DNA from: Gammaproteobacteria bacterium
GTDB lineage: Bacteria; Pseudomonadota; Gammaproteobacteria; Xanthomonadales; SZUA-36
DNA: 64,000 bases
NCBI GenBank assembly: GCA_021772935.1
Contig: JAJFLA010000026.1
Coordinates: 1 to 64,000 of the forward strand
Direction of reading: 5' to 3'
In this document: one piece after another, positions 1 through 10,451 of the stretch
How positions within the stretch are numbered: the first letter of the stretch is position 1
Layout of the letters: every line of letters starts with the position of its first letter
Program-made: the position numbers and the translations under genes
The notes under the pieces: generated by a model
What the model was told of the DNA's origin: nothing
The model's input: the letters and a program-made list of their open reading frames with translations, nothing else
Database searches by the model: none

Positions 1-175
1 ACCGCAAGATTGGTTGAATCCGACCATGCCTATTGCCTCGGCCTGCCTGAGTTGCCATGACGGTGATTCTGCGACTGCCCATGCAGCTTCCAACACGGTC
101 TTATTTGGTGAGTCCTGTACGACTTGCCATGGTGTTGGCAAGGACTTTGCAATAGATAAGGTTCATGCGCAATAA
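1..175 (+). CDS. Multiheme c-type cytochrome, OmcA/MtrC-like, C-terminal fragment
   Basis: Only the last 57 codons are inside the window, reading from base 2 to a TAA at 173-175. Two haem-binding CxxCH motifs are visible, CLSCH at bases 44-58 and CTTCH at 116-130. The pattern (A-C-x-x-C-H-D, about 20 residues, C-x-x-C-H-G, then a short tail ending near V-H) matches the C-terminus of OmcA/MtrC-family decahaem cytochromes, which move electrons across or outside the outer membrane. The rest of the gene lies upstream of the window, so the haem count and any lipobox cannot be seen. A strong terminator follows 34 bp later. Confidence 0.8.
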   Translation, partial: PQDWLNPTMPIASACLSCHDGDSATAHAASNTVLFGESCTTCHGVGKDFAIDKVHAQ

Positions 176-209
176 CGCTGTGCTTTAAACCGGCTATCTA
201 GCCTCAACC

Positions 210-243
210 GGGCGCGGGATGTCTGACATCCCGCGCCCTTTTT
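210..243 (+). terminator. Rho-independent terminator of the cytochrome gene
   Basis: A perfect 13-bp GC-rich stem (210-222 paired with 226-238, 3-nt loop) is followed by five T at 239-243. It sits just after the cytochrome stop codon. Confidence 0.9.
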
Positions 244-419
244 ATTGCCGTACGGTAAATGAAATTTGGCAAAGCCTGTCAGACACCCGAAAGACATCCA
301 GGAACGTTAATCCAAGGAGTCTCTGATCTATTCATGAAATCGTTCCGAATAAATCAGGTGTTCCCTAGTTATAGTGTCTTATATAAGGTAATTTGAGTTT
401 GTATCAGGGCTTACAACCC

Positions 420-1841
420 TTATTTGACACACAGGTACAATAAGCGGTCACCGTTGTTTACTTCCCGTTGCTGACGTATCTCAAAGTGCCTTCTGAGGTT
501 CACTTCCAGGGACTCCTGGGAATAATCCTGGTATTTGTCTTCCTTGTTACGTAGTAACGTTTTGACCTTGTCATCCTTGCGTGAAACATATTCAATCACC
601 AAGCTGTCTGCCAGACCGGCCAACCAGTCAACAAACTCCGCCAATGGGATATTCGCCGTAATCACCACGTGATGAATCAAGGCAAGACACAATACAAGAT
701 CAGGCTTGCTTCGGCTTTGAAGGTCACTGCGCTCACAATTACGCCAACCCCAATTGGGAGAAGGGTCAGCAACATTTTGCACCAATGGCAGGATGTTTTC
801 CGGTGTATCCGGATTCAGAAACAAGCGCTCAACAGCAACGTGGTCAATGTCTGTAGACAACACCTGCTGGCAGCCGGACGCTGCTATCCGTGAAAACTGC
901 CCGGTATTACATCCGATATCCCATACGGTCACCGGTTTTTCGATTGCAATGGCCTCACGGATAAAATTTTCTTTAAGCACGTGGTCATCTTCGGAATAAT
1001 TATGGAACTCAGTGTAATCACCCCACTCTGAACCGCTTGCTTGCCATTCAAGTTTAGCCACCAGCTTTTGCATTTTACGGACGTTAACCAGGATCAACTC
1101 ACGGTTAAAGCCGGCGGATTTAAGACTGGAGCGGACGTTTGCAGACGACCCACCAAAACGGCGGTCCAGCTTGGATTGCAGCCAAACATGGCTCATCACA
1201 CCCTTGCGGAAACGATCACGAAAGCCAAACAGAGCAGCCGCGGCCTGAACATCTACGCCATTGATGGATGCACGCATGAAAGGCTGGAAGTTACAACCCT
1301 TGTAAACCTGTAATAACAATGGAAACAGGAACATTTCACAAAACTGCCGGTAACCCGACCAGGGTTCGCCCTGCTGTAGTGGTTCAAAGGATGGGATATC
1401 GATAAATACCGGCTTACGATCCACAAACTGGATGTTGTAAGGTGTCGCATCTTTCAGTGTAAAACCGTTGCTGACCGCACGCTCGACCAGGTGTAATTGC
1501 AGACTGGCCGCAGCCTTCAGCATACTGAAGGTCCATTCATACGGGTAGCTAATGACCGCTACCGGGTCGTGTTCAAGAAAACCGGTCCATTGTGCTTTCA
1601 CATCATCAGGTAAGGGGTTTTCTTGAGCTGGAACCTCACGTGTCCCAATCACTTTGCCAGATTCCACCAGTTTTGTGTAAAACGGCTTTTCCTGCAATTG
1701 CCGAAAACTTTCCAGTGCGGGTTCACTCAAGCCTCGAAACACCCGATCCTGGTAGTGATACACACGCCCGTCGCGGTCGCGAAACGAACCGGCGTTGACA
1801 GTCGCTGTGGAGTTGTTCATTGAAGCTTCAGACGGGTTCAT
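420..1841 (-). CDS. SAM-dependent methyltransferase with kinase-like N-terminal half
   Basis: The C-terminal third is a class I SAM methyltransferase: motif I V-W-D-I-G-C-N-T-G-Q at about residue 308, an acidic S-T-D-I-D after strand 2, and L-C-L-A-L-I-H-H in the motif IV region. The N-terminal half holds a D-A-T-P-Y-N-I-Q segment followed about 10 residues later by F-I-D. That spacing resembles the catalytic loop and metal-binding Asp of aminoglycoside-phosphotransferase-type kinases, and this part is inference. The layout recalls the NoeA-type family, but the substrate is unknown. I chose the ATG at 1841, which overlaps the upstream small gene by 14 bp; 1871 and 1820 are alternatives. It is probably the last gene of a cell-surface cluster. 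Confidence 0.75.
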   Translation of the reverse strand: MNPSEASMNNSTATVNAGSFRDRDGRVYHYQDRVFRGLSEPALESFRQLQEKPFYTKLVESGKVIGTREVPAQENPLPDDVKAQWTGFLEHDPVAVISYPYEWTFSMLKAAASLQLHLVERAVSNGFTLKDATPYNIQFVDRKPVFIDIPSFEPLQQGEPWSGYRQFCEMFLFPLLLQVYKGCNFQPFMRASINGVDVQAAAALFGFRDRFRKGVMSHVWLQSKLDRRFGGSSANVRSSLKSAGFNRELILVNVRKMQKLVAKLEWQASGSEWGDYTEFHNYSEDDHVLKENFIREAIAIEKPVTVWDIGCNTGQFSRIAASGCQQVLSTDIDHVAVERLFLNPDTPENILPLVQNVADPSPNWGWRNCERSDLQSRSKPDLVLCLALIHHVVITANIPLAEFVDWLAGLADSLVIEYVSRKDDKVKTLLRNKEDKYQDYSQESLEVNLRRHFEIRQQREVNNGDRLLYLCVK

Positions 1842-2034
1842 CTTCAGAGTTTTCTTTCTTACCCATGCCAAAGGCGACCCTCAACTTGTGCCAGTACAGC
1901 TTGATGGCTACACCCACGGCAGCCACACCACCCAGGATGACCTGCAACAACATGCTTCCTGTACCCGGGTCAAGGTAGGCTTGGGTATCTGTCATCAACA
2001 ACAACAGCAGTATAATGGCACTTATCATTCTCAT
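1828..2034 (-). CDS. Small YLDPGTGS-motif membrane protein
   Basis: This is a 68-residue protein. A hydrophobic N-terminus (residues 3-14) ends in T-Q-A and is followed by Y-L-D-P-G-T-G-S-M, then a second hydrophobic segment (about 28-45), K-L-Y-W-H-K-L-R, and a charged tail. The start is supported by AAGGAG eight bases upstream of the ATG. I recognise the YxDPGTGS motif from small uncharacterised bacterial membrane proteins often found near methyltransferases or sulfatases, but no function is known to me. If T-Q-A is a signal-peptidase site, the motif would be at the mature N-terminus. The gene overlaps the methyltransferase, so the two are probably co-translated. Confidence 0.75.
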   Translation of the reverse strand: MRMISAIILLLLLMTDTQAYLDPGTGSMLLQVILGGVAAVGVAIKLYWHKLRVAFGMGKKENSEDEPV

Positions 2035-2107
2035 TAATTCATCTCCTTAATGTACTTGTCTCAGGTAGAGCCAATCCGTTTCATCAGGGACCTTGCATAA
2101 ACTCCGG

Positions 2108-2584
2108 TCACCTTCGTTGTCTAAAAAAACCCTTCAGCAGGGCAGAACTTTCAACCGCAAGACAACCACCTGAAACAACGGCTGCGTGATTGTGGGCGGA
2201 ATGACCCAAAAGGTCAAACTTTCCGCCAGCTGCGCCTGTTTTTGGATCATTCGCAGCAAACACTATGCGTTCCAGTCTGGCATGAATCATTGCACCAGCA
2301 CACATCAAGCATGGCTCCAGTGTCACATACAACGTACAGCCACTCAGACGATGATTACCCTGTGTGATCCCGGCATCACGCATGGCCAGGATTTCCGCAT
2401 GTGCGGATGGGTCATGCAGACTGATATTCCGATTCCAGCCACGACCAACGATTTTACCTTCTCTAACGATGACAGCACCGACCGGCACCTCTTCTTCAGC
2501 ACCCGCCCGTCTCGCCAGTTGCAAGGCTTCGGCCATCCAGGCTTCATCCTGATGATCAAATGCCATCTCGATGTTGATTGTCAT
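2108..2584 (-). CDS. tadA: tRNA-specific adenosine deaminase TadA
   Basis: TadA converts A34 of tRNA-Arg(ACG) to inosine, so that one tRNA reads CGU, CGC and CGA. The zinc deaminase signature is complete: H-A-E for the first zinc ligand and catalytic Glu, and P-C-L-M-C-A-G-A-M for the two Cys ligands. Length is about 158 residues, normal for the family. Several in-frame starts exist (2614, 2584, 2566); 2584 fits the family N-terminus, but no strong ribosome-binding site decides it. In many gammaproteobacteria tadA lies close to guaBA. Here three envelope-sugar genes sit between them. Confidence 0.93.
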   Translation of the reverse strand: MTINIEMAFDHQDEAWMAEALQLARRAGAEEEVPVGAVIVREGKIVGRGWNRNISLHDPSAHAEILAMRDAGITQGNHRLSGCTLYVTLEPCLMCAGAMIHARLERIVFAANDPKTGAAGGKFDLLGHSAHNHAAVVSGGCLAVESSALLKGFFRQRR

Positions 2585-2673
2585 GATCCAACCGCAACCC
2601 GTGTTATTGGCCATGATTTTTTGTTAAATAGCTTATGCATCCATCTGTTGTCCGAATTCTATTACCTGGTTTG

Positions 2674-3084
2674 TTATTTAAACACCCAATACTTATAAGC
2701 GAGAAAGTTAAAGACAGTAAGCATGCCTGTTGCCAGGACCTGGGATGGCCAAACGGATAAGTTTACCGATAATAACAGTGTGAGCAAGCCGGCATTGGCT
2801 GCCATTTGCAGGCCTAGCGCCAAAATAAAGAGAGGTAGCGCTTTGATTACATCCCTTTCAGGTTCGAAAATATGGAAATAGGAGAAAAGAAACCGTGTGC
2901 TGGCCCCAGCCAAAAAGCCGATGCTCGTTGCAAACACGGGAAACAACTGAAACGACAGAGCCAACCACATCACGATATAATGTGCAGCAGTCGCTACCGC
3001 ACCGGTAACCAGGTGCTGAAAAAACTGAACTTTCCAGTCATTGGCAGACCTGCGCTTGAAGAAGCGAATCAAAACTCCGTTCAT
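2674..3084 (-). CDS. GtrA-family membrane protein
   Basis: This 136-residue protein has four predicted membrane segments (about 24-44, 51-71, 83-104, 112-131) and the GtrA-type F-L-A-Y-K-Y-W-V-F ending. GtrA-like proteins are thought to flip polyprenyl-phosphate-linked sugars across the inner membrane. The start codon overlaps the stop of the glycosyltransferase upstream by 4 bp, indicating translational coupling. With the GT2 and GT39/83-like proteins it forms the usual three-part set: make a lipid-linked sugar, flip it, transfer it to a surface polymer. Confidence 0.88.
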   Translation of the reverse strand: MNGVLIRFFKRRSANDWKVQFFQHLVTGAVATAAHYIVMWLALSFQLFPVFATSIGFLAGASTRFLFSYFHIFEPERDVIKALPLFILALGLQMAANAGLLTLLLSVNLSVWPSQVLATGMLTVFNFLAYKYWVFK

Positions 3085-3839
3085 AAACGCTCTTTCTTTG
3101 CTGCGGCAAACAAACGGCTCTTGTACACACCAAGACGATTGAGAAAGCCAATCATCGTGGTCGTTAAAACCCCCAAACCATATCGAACTGATCGTTTAAA
3201 ATTGATTGAACTCGCATCTTCAAAATACTTGGTTGGCACCGATATCTCTCCCATGCGAAAGCCTGCGATGATTCCCTGTACTAAAAACTGGTTATCAAAA
3301 ACAAAATCATCTGAATTCCCTGGCCAGTTTAATTGTTCCAGAACCTGCCGCGAATAGGCACGGTAGCCTGAATGATATTCTGAAAGTTTTGCACCGAGTA
3401 ACAGGTTCTGGAACGCCGTTAAGACTCTGTTTGCCAGGTATTTCCATAACGGCATACCACCACGTAACGCACCACCCCCGGTGATTCGAGAACCGATGAC
3501 AATGTCGTAAATCTCGGACTCAATCATTGCCGCCATTGCGGTAACAAGCCTTGGTTCATACTGATAATCCGGATGTACCATGACGATGATATCCGCACCA
3601 TCATTCAGGGCCGCCGTATAACAGGTTTTTTGGTTGGCACCGTAGCCTTGATTGGTCTCATGTAATAAAACGTCAATACCAAGGGCTTTGGCAATCTCTG
3701 ATGTTTCATCATGACTGGCGTCATCTACCAGCAAAACTTTGTCCACAATATCGTGGGGTAGTCCACGCCAGGTAGCTTCCACTGTTTTGGCTGCACGAAA
3801 TGCAGGCATGACGACCATTAATCTTTTACCGTGTAACAT
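3081..3839 (-). CDS. Glycosyltransferase family 2, polyprenyl-phosphate sugar synthase-like
   Basis: A 252-residue GT-A fold enzyme. It has the family 2 N-terminus (V-V-M-P-A-F-R-A-A-K-T), the nucleotide-binding V-L-L-V-D-D-A-S-H-D-E-T and a metal-site-like V-M-V-H-P-D-Y-Q-Y. There is no strong C-terminal membrane anchor, as in dolichyl/undecaprenyl-phosphate mannose or glucose synthases that work with a separate GtrA flippase. It overlaps GtrA by 4 bp and the upstream membrane transferase by 14 bp. The sugar and lipid are inferred from the family and cannot be read from the sequence. Confidence 0.87.
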   Translation of the reverse strand: MLHGKRLMVVMPAFRAAKTVEATWRGLPHDIVDKVLLVDDASHDETSEIAKALGIDVLLHETNQGYGANQKTCYTAALNDGADIIVMVHPDYQYEPRLVTAMAAMIESEIYDIVIGSRITGGGALRGGMPLWKYLANRVLTAFQNLLLGAKLSEYHSGYRAYSRQVLEQLNWPGNSDDFVFDNQFLVQGIIAGFRMGEISVPTKYFEDASSINFKRSVRYGLGVLTTTMIGFLNRLGVYKSRLFAAAKKERL

Positions 3840-5487
3840 TGATTAAACCTCGTATGCTGTCCGAAAGTGGGAAAACCAGTAACCACTTGTCTTCATAAAC
3901 CGGTACCTGGAATTGCGCGCGAAGTTTATGCTCACAATCCGCCGTATCCAAACCAAATTCCTTTTCACCCTCATTTGTGAGGACTGTTTGTGGTTTCTGA
4001 TAAACAACAAGATCAAACCCACGCTCAATTAAATCGTTTTGATTTGACAAGTAGCCAACATTTTTAAATCGGTACCCATGACCTTGCGGGACTTCACCCC
4101 AACGATGCACACTACAAAATTCAGCCAGGTAAGCTGGCATTATTCGTTGCTGTGAAATTTGTTCCCAACGGGCAGCATCCCAATGATGCGTTTCAAAAGA
4201 AAACGGACTGACTGCTATTTTTAAAGAATCCTGTGGCAATGATGCCAGTTGTTGCCAGAATTGACTGACCGGGAAGTCTTTTTGGTATAAGGCAATCAGG
4301 TTTTTCTCAGCACGAAAATCAAATTGATAAACCGAATGCAAACTGTTGGAGTTAGGCTTCGTCAGTATCTTTGGCAATGGAGAATAATAAGCCACAAGCA
4401 ATAACACAGACGTCGTTGCGCAGAGGAACGCATATTTCCCGGAAGCGCCCCAGTGATGAACCAGTATGTCACTTAAACGCGCTGTGCCGAGTGCTATGGA
4501 AAGTAACAACAGTGGAATAGCTGGCAGCAGATATCTGGCCAAGGTTAATGGGTGGTGCACCCAGGCTGGTTGCGTCAGTAAGATAACACCAAAGGTTAAA
4601 GCCAAACCTGTCATGAGGCTGGTCAACAACGGGAATTTGCGCCACATAGAGCTAACACCCATGGCGGCCAATACTACGCCGATTAAGACCACCGAAAGCG
4701 AGGCTGTGCCCAACCAGGCGTAAAGCACACCATAATAGGTTTGAAAATCCGGTGTTTGAACACCAAGCTTGACCGATAGCGCTTCAGGGTGTCCCAGTAC
4801 AGGCGGCAACACGACCGCCAAAAGCCCTGCAAGCGTAAAAAAACCCAACCAAAATATACGTCGCAGCCCAGGCCAGTCCCGATCCAGCAATGCGGGCACT
4901 GCAAGCGTTAAAAATGGCGCGACAACCATGGGTAAACTGATCAAGTGCAACCAAACACTGGCCACTGCGCAAAGTCCATAAATGAACCCTAATTTCAATG
5001 AGGGTTTTTCAATTTTGACAAATTTATGAAATACGCCTACGGCCAGAAGAGAAAGCAGCAGCGTGAGAGCATAAGGTCGTGCTGTTCTGCTGTATATGAC
5101 CAGCAGAGGAGAGAATGCCAGTAAAAATGCAAAAAAGAGCGTGACTTTTTGATTAAAATATTGACGGACATATAGCGGTAAAACCAGCAAAGTTGAAATA
5201 CCGGCAAACATCATAGGCCAGCGCATTGCGGTTTCACTCAATCCAAACAACTTGAGTTCAGACCAGTACAGCAATGCCAGGGGGATACTGAAATCGGCCT
5301 GACCAAAATTCCGAACCAGTTCCGTTGGCGTTTTGCTCAATAACTGATGAATGACATGCCATTCATCATCCAGCAATACCTGTAGGCTAAATTGATCAAG
5401 CCTCAGATAAACTCCAATAATGGTAATAATAAGAAACGGCAGGTAAAACCGTACTGATTCCAACTTAAAATTTGCGTGTACTTTCAT
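3826..5487 (-). CDS. GT39/GT83-like integral membrane glycosyltransferase
   Basis: A protein of about 553 residues with roughly 11-12 hydrophobic segments over its first 360 residues and a soluble C-terminal periplasmic domain. The first extracytoplasmic loop carries D-D-E-W-H, the acidic motif expected in ArnT/PMT-type enzymes, which take sugar from polyprenyl phosphate and transfer it outside the membrane. The acceptor could be lipid A, O-antigen or a protein. I chose the ATG at 5487 over a TTG at 5508; neither has a clear ribosome-binding site. It starts 30 bp after the guaA stop and is likely transcribed from guaBA. Confidence 0.82.
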   Translation of the reverse strand: MKVHANFKLESVRFYLPFLIITIIGVYLRLDQFSLQVLLDDEWHVIHQLLSKTPTELVRNFGQADFSIPLALLYWSELKLFGLSETAMRWPMMFAGISTLLVLPLYVRQYFNQKVTLFFAFLLAFSPLLVIYSRTARPYALTLLLSLLAVGVFHKFVKIEKPSLKLGFIYGLCAVASVWLHLISLPMVVAPFLTLAVPALLDRDWPGLRRIFWLGFFTLAGLLAVVLPPVLGHPEALSVKLGVQTPDFQTYYGVLYAWLGTASLSVVLIGVVLAAMGVSSMWRKFPLLTSLMTGLALTFGVILLTQPAWVHHPLTLARYLLPAIPLLLLSIALGTARLSDILVHHWGASGKYAFLCATTSVLLLVAYYSPLPKILTKPNSNSLHSVYQFDFRAEKNLIALYQKDFPVSQFWQQLASLPQDSLKIAVSPFSFETHHWDAARWEQISQQRIMPAYLAEFCSVHRWGEVPQGHGYRFKNVGYLSNQNDLIERGFDLVVYQKPQTVLTNEGEKEFGLDTADCEHKLRAQFQVPVYEDKWLLVFPLSDSIRGLINVTR

Positions 5488-5517
5488 TTGGCACCAGCAA
5501 CCGCACAACGGTCGGGT

Positions 5518-7107
5518 TTATTCCCATTCGATCGTAGCAGGCGGTTTCCCGGAAATGTCGTAAACAACCCTGGAAATACCCGATATCTCATTGATAATTC
5601 TCAAGGAGACTTTTTCAAGGAAATCATAAGGCAAACGCGCCCAAATCGCCGTCATAAAATCGACGGTCTCCACCGCACGTAAAGCCACCACCCACTCATA
5701 ACGACGCTGGTCACCCACGACCCCAACCGACTTAACCGGAAGGAAGACGGCAAAGGCCTGACTGACCTGATCGTAAAGATCGTGGTTACGTAATTCCTGG
5801 ATAAAAATATGATCAGCTTGTGCTAATGGCAATAAATATTCTTCACGTACTTCACCAAGGATACGAACCCCCAATCCCGGACCTGGGAAGGGATGACGGT
5901 TTACCATTTCGGCTGCAAGCCCCAACTGTATGCCAATACGTCGTACTTCGTCCTTGAATAACTCACGTAAGGGCTCAATCAACCGCATTTTCATGTGCTC
6001 GGGCAAGCCGCCAACATTATGATGCGATTTGATCACGTGAGCTTTGCCGGTACGACTGCCTGCGGATTCTATGACATCGGGATAAATCGTACCCTGTGCC
6101 AGCCATTTCACATGATGGTCTGACCTCGTACAGTCCTTTGCCTGCTCTTCGAAAATATCGATGAACAGGTTACCAATGACTTTACGCTTCTGTTCCGGGT
6201 CTGCAACACCAGCCAAGCCGGCAAGAAAACGCTCACGGGCATCCACACGGATAACATGTACACCCATGTGACGAGCAAAGGTCGCCATCACCTGATCACC
6301 TTCCTCGTAACGAAGTAAACCAGTATCAACAAAGATACATGTGAGCTGGTCACCGATGGCCTCATGCAGCAAGGCTGCAACCACGCTTGAGTCAACGCCA
6401 CCGGACAAACCCAGCAGGACGTGCTCGCTGCCGACATCCTGACGTACCTGCTCAATGGCATCCTCAATGATATTGGCCGCAGTCCAACGTGCTTCACAGT
6501 TGCAAATATCAAGTGCAAAACGCAGCAGGATCTCTTTACCAAAGACAGTGTGGGTGACTTCAGGGTGAAACTGAACACCGTAGAAGCGACGTGATTCATC
6601 AGCTATGGCAGACACAGGCGCTGCATCGGTGCCAGCCTGAAGCTCGAAGCCTGGCGGTAGTTCAGTCACTTTGTCACCGTGACTCATCCACACATCCAGC
6701 AGACCCTTATTATGCTTGCTGCATCGATCGGCGATACCATCAAAAAGTGCTGAAGGGCGAAGTAACTCAACTTCGGCGTAGCCAAATTCTTTTTCTTCAG
6801 ACGGCTCGACCTTACCACCCAACTGGGCGGCCATAGTATGCAGTCCATAACAAATTCCAAGAACCGGAACTTGCAGCTCAAAAACAATACCCGGAGCTTT
6901 GGGCCCTGCGTCGGTAGTTGCGGAATCTGGTCCGCCTGACAGGATAATTCCCTGTGGTTTGAATTCCTTTATCTCTGTCTCAGTGACATCCCAAGGCCAA
7001 ATTTCACAATACACCCCAATTTCGCGAATACGGCGCGCAATCAGCTGAGTGTACTGGGAGCCAAAATCCAGGATCAATAAACGATGCTGGTGAATGTCCT
7101 GTGTCAT
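5518..7107 (-). CDS. guaA: GMP synthase (glutamine-hydrolysing)
   Basis: GuaA aminates XMP to GMP with ATP and glutamine, the last step of GMP synthesis. Visible domains are an N-terminal class I glutaminase (nucleophile Cys in G-I-C-Y-G near residue 85 and the H-P-E triad element), an ATP-pyrophosphatase domain with the P-loop G-L-S-G-G-V-D-S-S, and the C-terminal dimerisation domain ending P-P-A-T-I-E-W-E. The length, 529 residues from the ATG at 7107, is normal. It lies 23 bp downstream of guaB in the classic guaBA operon. Confidence 0.98.
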   Translation of the reverse strand: MTQDIHQHRLLILDFGSQYTQLIARRIREIGVYCEIWPWDVTETEIKEFKPQGIILSGGPDSATTDAGPKAPGIVFELQVPVLGICYGLHTMAAQLGGKVEPSEEKEFGYAEVELLRPSALFDGIADRCSKHNKGLLDVWMSHGDKVTELPPGFELQAGTDAAPVSAIADESRRFYGVQFHPEVTHTVFGKEILLRFALDICNCEARWTAANIIEDAIEQVRQDVGSEHVLLGLSGGVDSSVVAALLHEAIGDQLTCIFVDTGLLRYEEGDQVMATFARHMGVHVIRVDARERFLAGLAGVADPEQKRKVIGNLFIDIFEEQAKDCTRSDHHVKWLAQGTIYPDVIESAGSRTGKAHVIKSHHNVGGLPEHMKMRLIEPLRELFKDEVRRIGIQLGLAAEMVNRHPFPGPGLGVRILGEVREEYLLPLAQADHIFIQELRNHDLYDQVSQAFAVFLPVKSVGVVGDQRRYEWVVALRAVETVDFMTAIWARLPYDFLEKVSLRIINEISGISRVVYDISGKPPATIEWE

Positions 7108-7130
7108 ATCTGTCTTATTCCGGCTCACTG

Positions 7131-8648
<1,518 letters not shown>

Positions 8649-8650
8649 TC

Positions 8651-8680
8651 ATTATAACCATAATGGTCATGTCAATGACA
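8651..8680 (-). promoter_or_regulatory. guaB: Possible guaB promoter
   Basis: On the minus strand a perfect -10 hexamer TATAAT lies at 8656-8651. The upstream region has TGTCAT at 18-bp spacing and a TTGACA at only 13 bp, so the -35 element is weak or ambiguous. It is placed about 60 bp ahead of the guaB start. Confidence 0.4.
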
Positions 8681-8688
8681 GACTCTAA

Positions 8689-10392
8689 TCAAGGATAGGT
8701 ATATACGACCTCCCCGTCCAGCCACGTCTGCAAGACCTTGATAAATGGGATTTCCGCGGCCTCAACGGTAAATATGTTGTGATCCAAAACAATAAAATCA
8801 GCACGCTTTCCTGGCACCAAAGAGCCAACACTCTTTTCCATAAAACCAGCATAAGCTGCGTCCAGAGTGAATCCGCGCACGGCTTCTTCACGACTCAGGA
8901 TTTCCTTTGGGTACCAACCACCCTGCGGCCAGCCTTTTACATCCTGGCGTGTAATTGCGGCATGAATTCCCAGCATGGGGTTGACTTGCTCGACCGGAAA
9001 ATCTGAACCCAGGGCCAGGCGAGCACCGCTATTGAACAACGAATGCCAGGCATAGGCGTATTTAACACGTTCGGGACCGAGACGGTCCTCAACCCAATAC
9101 ATGTCACTGGTGGCATGGGTCGGTTGCATGGCAGCGATGATGTCCAGTTTCGAGAACCTCGGAAGGTCGGAAACAGTCAAAGTCTGGGCATGCTCAACAC
9201 GATGCCGACCGGGGTTATAGGGGTGCCGTCGTATCGCAGATTCGAGGGCGTCCAGCGCAACCCGGTTGCCACGGTCACCGATAGCGTGTACACCGACCTG
9301 AAAACCACATGCCATGGCACGGTCGATATCGGCGTCCAGTGCCTCGGCGGACATGAACAGTAAACCGGCATTGCCCGCATCATCGCTATAATCTGCCAGC
9401 AACGCCGCTCCACGACTACCCATGGCGCCATCAATGTACAACTTTACCGCACGCATATACAGACGCCCTGACTCATCTTCTACGACTCCATTTCGACATA
9501 ACCAGTCCATTGTCTCAGACGCACCATCCGTGAATGCATAGACCCGTGTTGGGAATTGCCCAGCCCTGACACGCTGTTGATACAGCTCAATCACCGCACG
9601 ATCAACACCCATTTCATGCACGCCGGTCAGGCCAAGGCTGACCATTTGTTGCAAAGCCAGGCCCAGTGATGCCTGCAATAGCTCTGTGGAAATTTCAGGT
9701 ACGGCTGTTTGCACCAGCGCCATTGCACCATCGATCAATACACCGCTTGCCTGTGCCTCGGAATCCCGACGGATGAAACCACCCTGCGGTTGCCAGTCAC
9801 CGGATAAATCCTGATCCGCCATGGCGAGCGCAGCACCGTTGGCCCAGCCGGCGTGACCATCAATTCGCCGTAGCCAGACGGGTCGGTCGGGGAACGCACT
9901 GTCGAGATCCCCGCGATCTGGAAATTCTTTGACCGGCCAGTCGTTCTGGTCCCAACCCCGCCCGAGCAACCATTCTCCTGCAGGCAAATGCTGCGCGTGT
10001 TCACGTAATTTTCGGATCACATCTTCTTTGCTGGTCGTATCACGCAACTGCGCCTGGCTGAGACTGAGCGCAAGGCCATACAAATGAGCGTGCGCATCGA
10101 TCAAACCCGGAATGATAGTTTTGCCACCGATATCAATGCGCCGGGCTGTGGGAAAAGCATCAAGCAAGGCCTGTTCGTCACCGGTTTGAAGAATCTTACC
10201 AGCCGTGTCAAACACCATTGCCGCAGCCGTCGAAAATCTTCTGTCCATGCTGTATATCCGTGCATTGTGGATTAAAATTTGCCCGGATTGTTGTTGCTGT
10301 TCAGTTTGCCTCGATACTTTTTCTGCGGGCGTTTCCACGTCACACGCGGCAGCCAGCATCATGAGCAACAACAAAGATATTTTATTAATCAC
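8689..10392 (-). CDS. Amidohydrolase family 3 lipoprotein (YtcJ/NfdA-like)
   Basis: A metal-dependent hydrolase of about 567 residues. It has the G-L-I-D-A-H-A-H zinc-binding strand near residue 90, later His ligands (V-G-V-H-A-I-G-D-R and R-V-E-H-A-Q) and a metal-binding Asp in L-G-S-D-F-P-V. The start is a GTG at 10392 with GGGAG six bases upstream. From there the protein begins with a short signal peptide and lipobox-like L-A-A-A-C, predicting a membrane lipoprotein. Relatives act on formamides or other C-N bonds; the substrate is unknown. It sits between guaB and xseA, which are direct divergent neighbours in E. coli. Confidence 0.87.
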   Translation of the reverse strand: MINKISLLLLMMLAAACDVETPAEKVSRQTEQQQQSGQILIHNARIYSMDRRFSTAAAMVFDTAGKILQTGDEQALLDAFPTARRIDIGGKTIIPGLIDAHAHLYGLALSLSQAQLRDTTSKEDVIRKLREHAQHLPAGEWLLGRGWDQNDWPVKEFPDRGDLDSAFPDRPVWLRRIDGHAGWANGAALAMADQDLSGDWQPQGGFIRRDSEAQASGVLIDGAMALVQTAVPEISTELLQASLGLALQQMVSLGLTGVHEMGVDRAVIELYQQRVRAGQFPTRVYAFTDGASETMDWLCRNGVVEDESGRLYMRAVKLYIDGAMGSRGAALLADYSDDAGNAGLLFMSAEALDADIDRAMACGFQVGVHAIGDRGNRVALDALESAIRRHPYNPGRHRVEHAQTLTVSDLPRFSKLDIIAAMQPTHATSDMYWVEDRLGPERVKYAYAWHSLFNSGARLALGSDFPVEQVNPMLGIHAAITRQDVKGWPQGGWYPKEILSREEAVRGFTLDAAYAGFMEKSVGSLVPGKRADFIVLDHNIFTVEAAEIPFIKVLQTWLDGEVVYTYP

Positions 10393-10451
10393 CAGTGACT
10401 CCCGGACGAATGGAACAAGACAGATGAGAGGCATGAGTTTATCATCTGACG

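Noticed and set aside
2186-2698. 170-codon plus-strand frame across tadA
   Set aside because: Antisense to a clear tadA; the protein is rich in residues typical of shadow frames and has no motif.
8651-8675. Full sigma-70 promoter using TTGACA for guaB
   Set aside because: The TTGACA is only 13 bp from the -10, too close for normal use; only the -10 is kept as support.
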